Below are positions 12,563 to 24,218 of a stretch of DNA of 64,000 nt, in pieces. The notes under the pieces are model-generated. The model had not been told where the DNA came from and ran no database searches. It worked only from the letters and a program-made list of their open reading frames with translations. Within the stretch, counting starts at the first letter, position 1. Every line of letters begins with the position of its first letter. The stretch is from Chimonanthus salicifolius (Eukaryota > Streptophyta > Magnoliopsida > Laurales > Calycanthaceae): positions 66,292,608 through 66,356,607 of the forward strand of contig CM023541.1 of the NCBI GenBank assembly GCA_013350335.1, in the 5' to 3' direction. The position numbers and the translations under genes were made by a program.

Positions 12563-13207
12563 TCAGCCCCTCATCTTTGGATTTCTCTCTCTCCGCCATC
12601 TTCTTCTTCTCCTCTACGATCCTTCTCCTCCTTCCTCTCGGTCGACCTAAGCTGCATCTGATTTCACCCTTTCTCCATCTCCGGCCGTCGAGTCGTCACC
12701 CCTCCCGCCGTTGCAACCGTTTCCATGTTTTCCTTTTTCTCCATTCTTCTTCTTCTCTCCCTATTTTTCTATGATTTCTTGCGGTTTCCCCGTTTTCTCA
12801 TTTTTCCCCGAATTTCCTTAGATTTCAATGATTTTTCCCTCTTTTTCCCTTTTTGAGTCAGCTTGGCTGACTCACTGAGTGAGTTGGGCGCCTAGTTCGG
12901 CCCAACTCGGGTTTGATCCATCTTGGCCCAGTTCGGCCCAGCTCGGGTTTGACCCATCTTGGCCCAGTTCGGCCCAGCTCGGGTTTGGCCCATCTTGACC
13001 CAGTTCGGCCCAACTCTAATTTTTCCCAGTTGACCCAGCCAGTCTTGGACCTAGCCCAACCAGACTTGGCCCGACCTAGTTCTTCGGCCCGGCCAGTTTT
13101 CAGGGCCCGACCCAACTTAGAGCCCAGTTTCGGACCTGGCCCATTTTGGGCCCAGCCCAGTTTTAGGCCCATTTTCAGTCTGGATTCTTTTTAGCCCGTC
13201 TTCCTTT
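12563..13207 (+). repeat. 5' LTR of the old element, piece 2, with a 36-bp minisatellite
   Basis: Continues piece 1 exactly as 55885-56580 does in the 3' LTR. At 12896-13016 about three tandem units of 36 bp (ttcggcccagctcgggtttg...) occur and recur at 56254-56373. The period is a multiple of three and creates open frames on both strands. The apparent 65-residue ORF near 12577 recurs in altered form at 55880, so it is LTR sequence rather than a gene. Confidence 0.88.
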
Positions 13208-16200
13208 AACTGGCCAACCATACATGTGCGTGGACCAAGTCCACTAAAACAGTTCACACGTACTCAAGTTAACTTGCAGAATAAAACATAAATGCAGAAA
13301 TACAATAGGATAACAATCCTATTCCATTTTTGATAGCAGGGACATCCATCACTTTATAGTAATTACCTTTAGCTAAAATATCCCAAAATTAACATTCAAA
13401 CCATACAAAAAATCTACTTTATTATAGTCCCACAAATTAATTACTCAAATACATCAACCATGAGTAACTTAAACAAAATGAAGCTTAATCATCCAAGCTC
13501 CTAAGCTTGGCTCCGATTACGTCTTCGTTCAATCCATTCCCTGTGTCATCAACTAGGATAGATGTAAGGCGTTAGACAACGTGCCCAGTAGGTATTCCAA
13601 TTAGGGTCAAACACATGGGTTAGTATAAAAATCCAGATATAATACATCATGTCGTATCTGTAAAACATCGTATCCAAAATAGTGTATGATAATAGAGATC
13701 CAATCATACAGATAAAACCAGAAACCGTGCATGATAATAGAGATCATAATCATGCTGATACAATCCCATGCCATGTGTGCCATATGCCATGAGTCCCACC
13801 CATCACAAACACATGTATCCTCTTGATAGAGTTCTCCTCATCAAGGTATCCCCACAATTGTGTTATGGATGCCCCGACGGAGTGTGGTCTCCGGTTACCT
13901 CTTGATGGGATAATGCACATCAAGGTACCCCTCACGACTTACGGACGCCCCGATGGAGCTTGGGTCTCCGGTTACCTCTTGATGGATAATGCACATCAAG
14001 GTACCCCCACAATTGCCTTACGGACGGCCCGACGGAGTGTGGTCTCCGGTTACATGTCATCCCTCCCATGCCATGCATGAGATGCAAATGTCCACATGCT
14101 ATGCAATTAAAAAAATCATAGCATTAAAATCTCATATTTGAAGCATATTATTTATACAAAATAACTCATCCAAATAAGAATTAAAACCATCATACATATT
14201 CCATGGTATCAATGAGGTAGAATCCTACCAATGACCAATTAGTGTGTCCTTGCGTTTTCATCCGAAAATCGTTCACGATCGTACACCGCTTGTGATGTCC
14301 CGTTACCTTATTACATATCAATTAATCAACGACATGTTCCATTTGATTTCCAAACATGTTTAAATTCATCAACTGTTTTAGTGGGGTTCGGCCATACAAC
14401 ATGGCCAAGCCTCACTCACTTGATTTTGTCTCTCTTTTGATTTAACCAATCACATCCAAGTACATCATTTTAAAAATCCTAAGTCCACCAAATACACCTT
14501 AGTGGGGTTTGGCCATACAACATGGCCGAACCTCACTCACATGGTTTTGGTTCTTCTTTTGATCCTTGATCATTCTAACCATTGTGGGTCCAAGATCATT
14601 CCATATTTGATTCATTAAACCTAACACATATAAGTTATTCATTTAACCTTAATAACACCATAAGTCCACAAACACATTCCCCATGGGGTTCGGCCATACA
14701 CCTTGGCTGAACCCGTGGTCCATCATTTTCACCCATATTTACCTCTTTGCCATTCATCTTTCCATGGCTACTCACTTAGCTTATATTTACATGACTTAAG
14801 TCCCAAAACCATTCCATTAGTTTTACATTAATGGAAGCCCTAAATCCATAAAACATTTTCTATGATTCAATCATTCACTTAGGCCATTCATGCATTTCTA
14901 AAACCAAACATGATCCATGGGGTTCGGCCATACACCATGGCCGAACCCATGGTCCTTTAATTTCGCCATTTGGCCATTCTTTCCTTCCATAGGTAATCAC
15001 CTAATTTACTTACCCATACTTAGATCCATACCTGATCCATATCCAAACATAGATCCATAAATGAATATTCCATTTCCTAGCTTGATCATTAATTCATTTA
15101 AACATGTATAAATCTCCACATGACCCATAAAAATGGTCCATGGGGTTCGGCCATATTGGTGTCCCATTTTCATCCTCTCTTTAAATCCTTTACCACATTA
15201 AGTCCATAAGTCAAGTCCCTCCATGGGGGAAGTTTAATCATACCCTTAGGTCATCCTTTACAACCCAAAGTCTATCAACATGACTTCCATTATTTTCATG
15301 ATCCAATTGCATCTAAGTCCATCAACATCCCTCCATTTAAAACCTTTTAAAAACATTAATAACCTTCCATGGGGTTCGGCCATACACCATGGCCGAACCC
15401 TATGGTTCAATAAATCATACCTCCATGATTTATCCTTTTGAAAACCTATTAAGATTATTAACCAGCATCCATGTTTTCATCCTTCAAAACCCATAACAAT
15501 TACTAACATACTTCCATTTTAAAACCTTTTAATGTCCTTAACCCTTTCCATGGTTTAACCACCTTTAAAACCATTTAAACCAATCACATTCTTCCATGGG
15601 GTTCGGCCATACAACATGGCCGAACCCTATGGTTCATCATTTTCATTAAACTAAATGATACATCCATTTAAACCCTTTAAAACCTTTTAAACTCATAAAC
15701 ATACATCTATGATTTTCATCCCTCAAAATCCATTAAAAATAACCAATGTCCTTCTATGGCCAAACCCTATGGTTCATGCATAAGGTCCTTTAACTATCAC
15801 AAGATTAGGGCATGGGCGAACCATGTCCTTGACCATCTTTTTCTTACTTATACAATCTTAACGAGTACTTACCAATTCTGCGACTCCTCCGGTTTCTTTC
15901 ACTCCTTCTTGCTCCTCCAATCTTCTCCCTCCTTAGCCTCCTCTTCTTCCTTGATCCTTGGCCGAGAGTGCTTGAGAGGTCTTGAATGAAACCCAAAGAG
16001 AGGGTTCGGCCAAAGGGTGTAGGTTTGAGAGAGAGAGAGAGAAAGCTTGAGATCAAAAACTACTCTAAGTCCTTTGTCTTTGAGAGTGGTCGGCCTTGAG
16101 TGAGAGAGGGAGAGAGCGAGATAAAACAAGGAATTCTCCTTACTGCCCAATGTAAATCAGCCAAGGGTGGTGTCCTTTGGTTGATACCCCTTGGTAACTC

Positions 16201-17143
16201 CCATGACCTTTCATCTCCCCATTGATACTTACTTTGGGGATTTCATCCCATGAGATGAAACTCCCAATCTTATGTCCCTTGGGCTTCCATGTTCCAACGT
16301 GTAGCCTTGTGTGTCTTTGTGTAACAACACAACTCTCCAACTTCCTCATCTTTGATCAATGAGGGTCGGCCAAAGGTGGTCTCCTTTTGTGATACTCCTT
16401 TGTAACCATAATGCCCCTTCACCTCCCTCATCAATGATCTATTTGGAGTTTCATCCCATGAGATGAAACTCCCATCTCCAACATATATGCCTTGTGTAGG
16501 CTTGTGTAACCTCCACAAAACCCTCCAACTTCCTCATAATGATGGTGTCCATTGAGAAGGAACTCTCCATCTTCCAACTCCACTCATTAAATTCACCTCA
16601 ACTTAAATGAACTCATTTTCCAACTCGAGCACTTGAACTCACATTAATAAATTCTCAACTCATGTGAATTCAATTTCCAACTCAAGTATTATTTATCCCA
16701 CTTGAGCTCATTCATTAACTCAACTCTATTGAACTCACCCATGGTTGACCAAGTCAACCATGGCTTAGCCAACTATGAACCATATAGTATTTAGGGTCCC
16801 ACTTAGCCATTTCATTTACATGCCACCTCACTTGATGAGATGGATCTCATGTCTTGTATCTTAATTGGTTATTAGACCCAATTATCAAACCTTACCCATT
16901 TACTTCTAACTAGCTCATATATGATCCATTGGTCCCAATTGGACATTTGACCCAATTGACAACCTTGACCCAATTAAATAAATCGTACCCATTTATTTCA
17001 ATTGAACCTTATTCATAATCCGTTGGGTCTTAATTGACCATTTGACCCAACTTCTTACCCATCTAAGGTCCATCTCCATTAATTTAAATATTAAATGGAC
17101 AATTTCCATATATATCCATAGCTTGAAAATCCGGGGAGTTACA
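13208..17143 (-). mobile_element. truncated LTR copy C of the ~4-kb family
   Basis: Antisense LTR. The U3 end is intact at the right (ending ccggggagttaca). The left side begins inside the distal arm of hairpin H2 (ttaactggccaacc), so roughly the last 110 bp of U5 are missing. About 100 bp of the old LTR target (present at 56575-56680 in the 3' LTR) are also missing, and no target-site duplication is left. It contains about eight full or half GGTTCGGCCA palindromes (14384-16010), ~50-bp tandem units at 13865-14055, and H1 near 13568. No gag or pol. Confidence 0.85.
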
Positions 17144-17575
17144 CACACACTGTGAGGGGGCTTATCACATTTTTAGCATGCATTACATATATCAAATATG
17201 TATTCCGGACATGAAGTGATCAGAATAAAACCCCCTATTTATTAAGCTACTTGGTAAGGGTAAACCGTTGAGAATGATTATGTGGCAATGGGTCTATTCG
17301 GGTGCACTCTTGTCTACTATATGTTGTTGTGAGGAACTTTAATTGGATAAATTAATATTGAATATGATACTTGGAATATATTGATGATACTTTGAGTGTC
17401 AATCAATAAGAAGCACAAACAATCTTGTCGGACATAGAGATGTGTGTTTGAGTGACTCGTTATGCGCTTTTGACTAGCGTGATGAGCAAGACATTGATTT
17501 TTGGTTAATTATGTTAGAACATACATATATTATTATACATGCTTACGTTGTTATACATGATCATGAAATCAGGTG
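17144..17575 (+). repeat. 5' LTR of the old element, piece 3
   Basis: Matches 56675-57095 in the 3' LTR (tgtgagggggcttatcac, then atgcgcttttgact). It ends in AGGTG (17571-17575), the left target-site duplication of the copia element. Confidence 0.9.
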
Positions 17576-19518
17576 TGTTGGCTAAAAAGTTAAATCTGCC
17601 TCCCCTGAGTCAGACTGAGTTGTCAATTCCGTGACTGTGTCCGACTGAGTCATGAGTTGTCGATTTGTATGACTTGTCGTGCCTTGTTCGGGTATCAAGA
17701 CCATGCCTCTGAAAGACCTATATAGTCAAATCAAGTTTGAAGCTCCAGAAGGCACGTCATTTAGAAGGTATTGAACCGAAATCGGAAGACCTTCATGAAT
17801 GTCAACCAACACAGGTATTTAGACCTTAGGAATGACTTAGAAGACCTATAATTACCATTGGGACAAACCTTAGAATCCATAACTTAGAATTTGGTTGGAC
17901 TAATTTGGATTTCTTAGGTTAGATGAATTTTGCTCTATTTTGGCAAGTTTTTTCTTCCATCAAATGTTCCCAAGTATTAGTAAAATTTTAATGATTTGAT
18001 GGAGAACTAAAAGAGATTTTCAAAAAGTCTAAGAACACCCAATTTGGAAATGTATAGCTCAAGTTATGAGCATTTTAATGAAAGGGTGCAAAACAGATCA
18101 AAATAGTTTTGTCATATATCTTTACTTTGGGAGATTATTTGAGGTATCAAATGGACCTCAAATTAGACCAAATTTGGTGAGTAGATATATCTCTCAATGA
18201 GCTTTCCTACGAGCCTAAGAACATCCAAAACTGAGTTTGAAAACCCAAGTAATGGTTGTTTTAGTGGAGGTATACAAAACTGCTGAGATTCAGTCGGCTG
18301 AATTCATGTTTCAGTCGACTGAATGTGTTGCAGATTCGTCTTTTCAGCCTCAAACGAATTTCAGTCGGCTGAATTTATGTTTTAGTCTACTGAAAATGTT
18401 TCAGTCGACTGAATCTTTATTTCAGTCGGCTGAATTGTGCCTAGATGTTTCAATGGTCATTTCTGGACATTTCAGTCGACTGAATCTTCAGTTCAGTCGA
18501 CTTAAATCGCAACGAGAAGTTTTTAACGGCTATATTCATGTGATTTCGACTTCCAACGACCATATTTTCAAGAGAGCTTTAAATGGATAACCTTAGGGCA
18601 TTCCAAAGATTGATTCTTGATGAACAAAACCCTCTCAACATTCTCCAAGACTCTCAATCATTTCAAGAGCACTAAAACTCTATAGTTAGACTACCAAAGT
18701 TCTTGAACTCAATATCTTACACACTTAAAGCTCTCATAGGCAAATCTTAAACATCTTAGGCTCATTCTTGAGTGTGTATTTGAGAGAACCTTTAGGGATA
18801 GATTATTCTCATAGGAAAACCATTTATCTTCCCTAAACCTCTTCTCCTAATCTTTGGTTTGATATTCAATGGAGCATCTACTCATCACCAAGGAGCATAG
18901 CAAGGAAAAGGACATTCAAGAGCACGCTGAAGTTATTTCAAGCAACTCGAGGCTAGTGTTCTTGGTATTTCTCAAAAACTATTCTTTCCATTATTTATTG
19001 AGAAAATTGTAAAGGGTTGGTGTAACCCTTGTGAAATCTCAAGAGAGGTATTCTCTTGTGTATCATCGGTCAAATCTTCACTTGTGAAAAAGATCAAGTG
19101 TTGTAAAGGTTCGATCTCCACCCGTGAAGGAGATCAAGGGTTGTAATAGGTTTGTTCTCCACCCGTGAAGGAGAAAGTTAGTGGAATCCTCAAGTGGTGT
19201 ATTTGAGGCGTGGATGTAGGTAAGGTTACCGAACCACGTAAAAATCTCGTGTCAAGATTTTCCATCTCTTCTCACCTCATCACCTTATTTTGTGCATTTG
19301 TGTTTATTTCTTATATATCTAGCACACTTGTTTGGTGAAATTGTGTTTATTCAGATTTAGGTTCACATTCATTATTTATTGTAAATCTCAATATCTTGGA
19401 AGATCAATTTGATTAATTAGTAAAGATCCAATTTTAATTGACCAAAGTTCGAAAGAAATTTAAAATTTCGCAATTGTCCTATTCACCTTCCCTCTAGGAC
19501 AATCTAGCTTGACCAACA
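17576..19518 (+). repeat. 5' LTR of the copia element
   Basis: Direct repeat of 24219-26164 with scattered substitutions. It carries a cluster of TCAGTCGACTGA-like palindromes (18288-18515), and near its 3' part tandem phrases built on ctccacccgtgaaggag (about 19070-19170). Confidence 0.93.
18288..18515. repeat. cluster of TCAGTCGACTGA palindromes in the copia 5' LTR
   Basis: About eight copies of TTCAGTCGACTGAAT or the variant with CGGCTGA within 230 bp. The core TCAGTCGACTGA is a perfect 12-bp palindrome. The cluster recurs at 24932-25152 in the other LTR. Possibly a promoter/enhancer binding array; no function can be proven from sequence. Confidence 0.85.
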
Positions 19519-19520
19519 AT

Positions 19521-19534
19521 TGGTACCAGAGCGA
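19521..19534 (+). promoter_or_regulatory. primer binding site of the copia element
   Basis: TGGTACCAGAGCGAGG starts two bases after the LTR. It resembles the tRNA-Met-complementary site TGGTATCAGAGC with one substitution (T to C). Confidence 0.8.
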
Positions 19535-19592
19535 GGTCTCTTGTACTCGACTTAACAGTCTAAGAGCCGATCCTTAAGCTAGTAAACTGTCA

Positions 19593-20972
19593 ATGGGAGA
19601 TAACTTGGCCGTGATGAGTCCTCCAATCTTTGATGGCTCCAACTATGCTCTTTGGAGAGCTAAAATGAAAGTATGTTTAATCAAAGTAGATGGAGCTCTT
19701 TGGGAAATGATTCAATGTGGATCGACTAAACCTTCAAATATTTACTTCTCATACAATGATATTGAAAAGCGTATGTATTCGGCAAATGCTAATGCCCTCA
19801 ATGCGATAATTTGTGCCGTCTCACCAATATCTTAGAGAATATCATATCTAGTGAAACCGCAAAGGAAGCATGGGACATGTTGGAGAAAACTTATGAAAAA
19901 TCTAGGAAAAAAGATGCCTTAGAAGTGGTGTATTGTTTATGACCCATTCAAACACTTGAACCTCAACAAGAACAAACTAATGAAGAAAATGTAGAAGATA
20001 ATACACCTACCATGGAAGAATTAAGCGAGTCATTAAATGAAATGTACAAGCAACTTAAGAAAGTTGGTAAAGAAAATATAAAACTAACAAAGGAGCTAAA
20101 TCAAGAAAAGTTGGAAAAAGAAAACATTCTAAAAGATCTAACATTGGCAAATCAAGTAAATCCAAAAGCTATTCAAGAAGAGTGCTTGAAACTTGAAGAA
20201 TGCTTAAAAGTGGAAATAAATGAAAAAGGAAATCTTGAAAATGATATAAGAAAATTAAAGCATGAACTCATTCATTAAAAGGAAATTACAAAGATTTGAA
20301 AATTGTACTAAGTTGTGAAGAAGAAGAAAATGCTAAAATTAAAAATCAACTTAATGATGCTAAAGCTAATGTTCCTAAATCACAATCAAATCTAGAAATT
20401 GAAAATCAAATATTAGCAAAAGAAGTTAATGATTTAAAGAGATATAAAGAAAAATTTGAGATAAAGTTCACAAGTGGATAAGAGAAGCTTGAAAAGCTTC
20501 TAAAACTAAGCAAACCATTTGGAGACAAAACGGGTCTTGGATATGATTGAAAAAATGATAAAGGACCCAAGAACCAAACTATCTTTATTAAGGGTAAGTC
20601 ACCGGGCATCTCATGTTTGAATGCAAAGTAAGAAAAGAAAATAAATACAAAAATGCAAATCAAATTAAGATGCAAAATCTAAAGGAAAATGTTCACAAAG
20701 AAAATGTGAAAAGGGTTAAGAGAAATAAAAATCAATGGAATTATGCACCAAGAATTCAAAATCATGAACAAAGGCATAAGAACTTAAATGGTAATTTAAA
20801 TCATGCCTTAACTCATAAATTGATTGAAGCCTTAAATGAATTCGCAAGATTTTGTCAATTGAATAAGAACACCAAAAAAAGAAAATCAAATGTTCATGTG
20901 TTTGACACCAGTGGACCACAAAGGCCTTTTCCAAACGCCATATGGTTACCTAAGGCTAGGAGAGTGGATTAG
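19593..20972 (+). pseudogene. gag: broken Ty1/copia gag
   Basis: The start at 19593 gives MGDNLAVMSPPIFDGSNYALW, the N-terminal signature of plant copia Gag (DUF4219, then UBN2). A stop at 19833 ends that frame. The UBN2 continuation (SETAKEAWDMLEKTYE) follows in another frame and stops near 19940. Further pieces are a lysine/glutamate-rich coiled coil (20012-20278 and 20296-20481, broken by frame changes), a segment resembling EKLLxxxxPFGDKTGLGYD around 20487-20550, and a basic tail to 20972. I cannot find a clean CCHC zinc knuckle. It once made the particle protein; now at least three breaks make it non-functional. Confidence 0.82.
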
Positions 20973-23900
20973 TTTGGGTTATGATCTTCGGTGTGAATTT
21001 TTGTTGAATTTATATGATTCCATCTTGCATATTCAAATTAGATTTGATCATGTATGTAATACCATTTGATTGTCTTGTTTCATCCAAGATTTTCATGCCT
21101 ATATCATGTTGATAATGTGTGTATGTCAACCTTGTTCTACTATGGTCCAAAATTGGAGCTAATAGTAATATCATTAGACTAAAGTAGAATACTTGCTTAG
21201 CATTTGAATTATTAGATCACCACTACCTAGGAAAGTACAAATGACTTATATGCTTTGATATGGAACTATTGACTCATGCAGGTTCTTGATTATACTTGTC
21301 CTGGCTATAGTATACATCATACTTGTTGAAGTCATACATATGGACTTTGATTCCAAGTCCTACAATGTTTGTACAAATGTGCTATGTTCTTAGTATGGTT
21401 AACACATTTGACTCATGTTTTGAAACCACCATTTGTATCTTGTTTTCTTTCCATGTTCTTCTTTGATTGTTGGATTTAAATTTATGCGAGATACTTGTGT
21501 GGCATATATGTTCTTAATTGGTAGAATCATAAGTTTCATATGCCATGTATTCTCATGTAGGCTTGCACATTATGTTTTAACTTTTATTGGAATATATGTT
21601 GTGTCATCTCATTCCATGTGTTAAGTCATCTTTTGGGAATGGATGGACTTTATGCATTGTCTCACGTTTTGCTTTATGTGCTTACTTCAATTTTTTTATC
21701 TCTAATTTTGAATTGGTATATCTTGGTTGGGAGATGACATTGTGCACATACAAGTGTTTGTTTCATTCCATGTTCCTATATATGTAAATCTTTTGTGGAA
21801 TGTTGTGTGTTCTATGCTATGAATAGTATTTTGCTTTGGATTGACATACCAAAGTTGGTGATCCAAATGTGATCAAAGGCTCAAAAAAAAAAACTTAATC
21901 CATTCACTTACCATTCAAGACAAAAATGTTAAATTTCATTGGAGTATTCATGTTTGAATAGTAACATGTTGTATGCATGGGAGCTAAATTGTTTGGTTGG
22001 CAAACACTTTTCTCATTTTGATTTTCTCTCTCACACCGTTCCTTGATCTATCATAGGCATATCTTGGTGTATATGAATTTTTTTTTTGCAAAGTGTTTGT
22101 GGATATGGCATTGCTTGAAATCTTATTTATGATGTATTATGTGTGTCATATGTTTCTCATACTTCATTTCCATTCACTTGATATGTATATGACTTGTGAA
22201 ATGATTGTATGGTTGTGTGTTTGTTTTCATTCCTATGCTCATTTTTTTTATACATTATGTGGAATGATTTTTGTGTTCATAAAGCACCAAGTTTTTGCTA
22301 AACCTATGAATGCCTTATCATATTACATCACGCATGGACAATGTTGACTAAAACAGGTAAACTTTAAGACCCAAGGTTTTTGGATTAGTTTGGATCAAAA
22401 CATTAAGTTAGCAAATGCAAAATTGATCCAAGTTCCATGTTTTTGTGCATGAGTTAGAATCATCAGATTGCAAAAAAAATGTGAATGTATAGACTCACAT
22501 TGGCATTCGTTGGTGTGCAAAACTTGTTGTCTTATGGACTTGCATCCATTACAAGCGCACACAATCTCATTCCTCAATTTGCAAATCTCATAGGATGAAT
22601 TTCTAGTTTTCCAATGTTCTAGTTTAGCTTTATATTGGAAAATCTATTAGACAATGGAAGTATGATTGGAGAAATGGGATAGTATTCTTCCAAATTTGTC
22701 ATGTTGGGCATTCAACCTCTGATCTTTGTGTTGTGACAACCCAAAGAGGAGTGGGTCACAAGAGATTTGAATGTAGCATGATAAATGTACCATAGAGGCT
22801 TGGATTTCAAGGAGCAAACATAGACATTGCGAAAATCTGGATTGATTGGCATTATGAAATCCATATTGGTTAAGTGGTCCTTGTGCTTAAGGACTTGGTG
22901 CATTGTATTCTCAAAGAGGTAAGCAGAGCACACCTTGGAAAATTTAGTGGGAGAAAAGAACCTCCATCTTCCAATGCTTAATTCATTTCCAAGGACATGG
23001 AATTTGTTCATTCATTGTTCACTCATTGGTGCATGATTTATTGAATGGACTTAGTTTGTTGGATTGATGCATTTGTGCTTGCATTGGTAATTAATTTTGC
23101 ATAATCCTTGTTGTGTGAAGATCAACCTATACTTCTTGAAAACCATACAGATTTAGTTTTAGCTTTTTCTTGGCTTGGTTGAATTCTTCATGATCTCATG
23201 AACTATGTTCTTTATTTGTGTACTTTGTAATTCATGTTGTACTCACTCATAGGTTCCTTTCATGGAAAAACTGCATGAGTTATTCCCTCCTCTTTAGCAT
23301 GCACAGTGTTATGTTTTTTTTAAATTTGGCCTCATTTCATAACCATAGAACATTAAGAGAACTGTGTAAGACCATTAAAATGATCATAGTGGTATCATTA
23401 ATGGGATTTAAAAGTTAAATCTCTATCCATATATGGTATCACTTGGAATGATCTTGAAAATACCATTGGCTTTCTCTCTCTCTCCTTCCTCCCCTTCCCC
23501 ATGCTTATAGTCATATGACATACCTTTTGGGGAATATGTCATTATCTTAGCATCACTTACTATATTTGACCTTATATAGTTGTATTTGTTTAGATGAATG
23601 ATGAGATATTATGTCATGCACCTCTAGACCTTTGTTACCTTCCAACATTAAGGGGAGTAAATGTGAATACTTATTTGACAAGGTTTATGATAACCTAGGG
23701 AGGTTATACTTATTCAAATGACCATTTCCAACTTATGCTCCATGTAAAATACTTAACATGACCCTTTGTCAATTTTTGACAAAAAGGGGAAGAAATATTG
23801 AAATACTGGAGACACAAATGTTTTCATGAGAGAAAACTTTTGAAGGGTCAATACATGAAGATTGAGGGAGAAACAAAAATTCAATATTGGTATCAAAGAC

Positions 23901-24204
23901 AGGGGGAGCAATTGTTATTTTAAGACATGTTCTAAAATTAAACACATATTATTTTTTGTCACTAACCATTGGAGAGATTACTTTCCACCAGAATATGTCA
24001 TTTATGTTGTGCTTACAGGAATATCACAAACATATTCTAAAGGGGAGCCCCCATGAGCCTTCAGACTTCATGCAGTCATGTCCAAGTGTATTGAGATTAT
24101 TGTAATATTTTATTTTTGTACTTGGCATATATTTGAACTTGTTAAAGTCTGTAATTTGTATTTGGGACTGCATAAAGTATTCTCTAGGTTTTGTCACGAA
24201 ATTA
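20973..24204 (+). other. non-coding interior of the copia element
   Basis: AT-rich, rich in ATG- and TTT-containing words, with only short unrelated ORFs (none over ~100 residues). I see no protease (DSG/DTG), integrase (HHCC or DDE) or RT (YVDD) motif. Near the 3' end are gacaaaaaggggaagaaa (about 23778) and cagggggagcaa (about 23902), purine tracts of the kind that precede the LTR in SIRE-like copia elements. Confidence 0.7.
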
Positions 24205-24218
24205 ACAAAAGGGGAGAT
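24205..24218 (+). promoter_or_regulatory. polypurine tract of the copia element
   Basis: acaaaaggggagat directly before the TGTTGGCT start of the 3' LTR. This is the usual plus-strand primer. Confidence 0.85.

Noticed and set aside
12577..12774. ORF with a hydrophobic FFFSSTILLLLPL segment, also at 55880
   Set aside because: Present in both LTRs of the old element with frame-altering changes; pyrimidine-rich LTR sequence.
20406..20675. Antisense ORF over the copia coiled-coil region
   Set aside because: Shadow of the lysine-rich gag sequence; no independent support.
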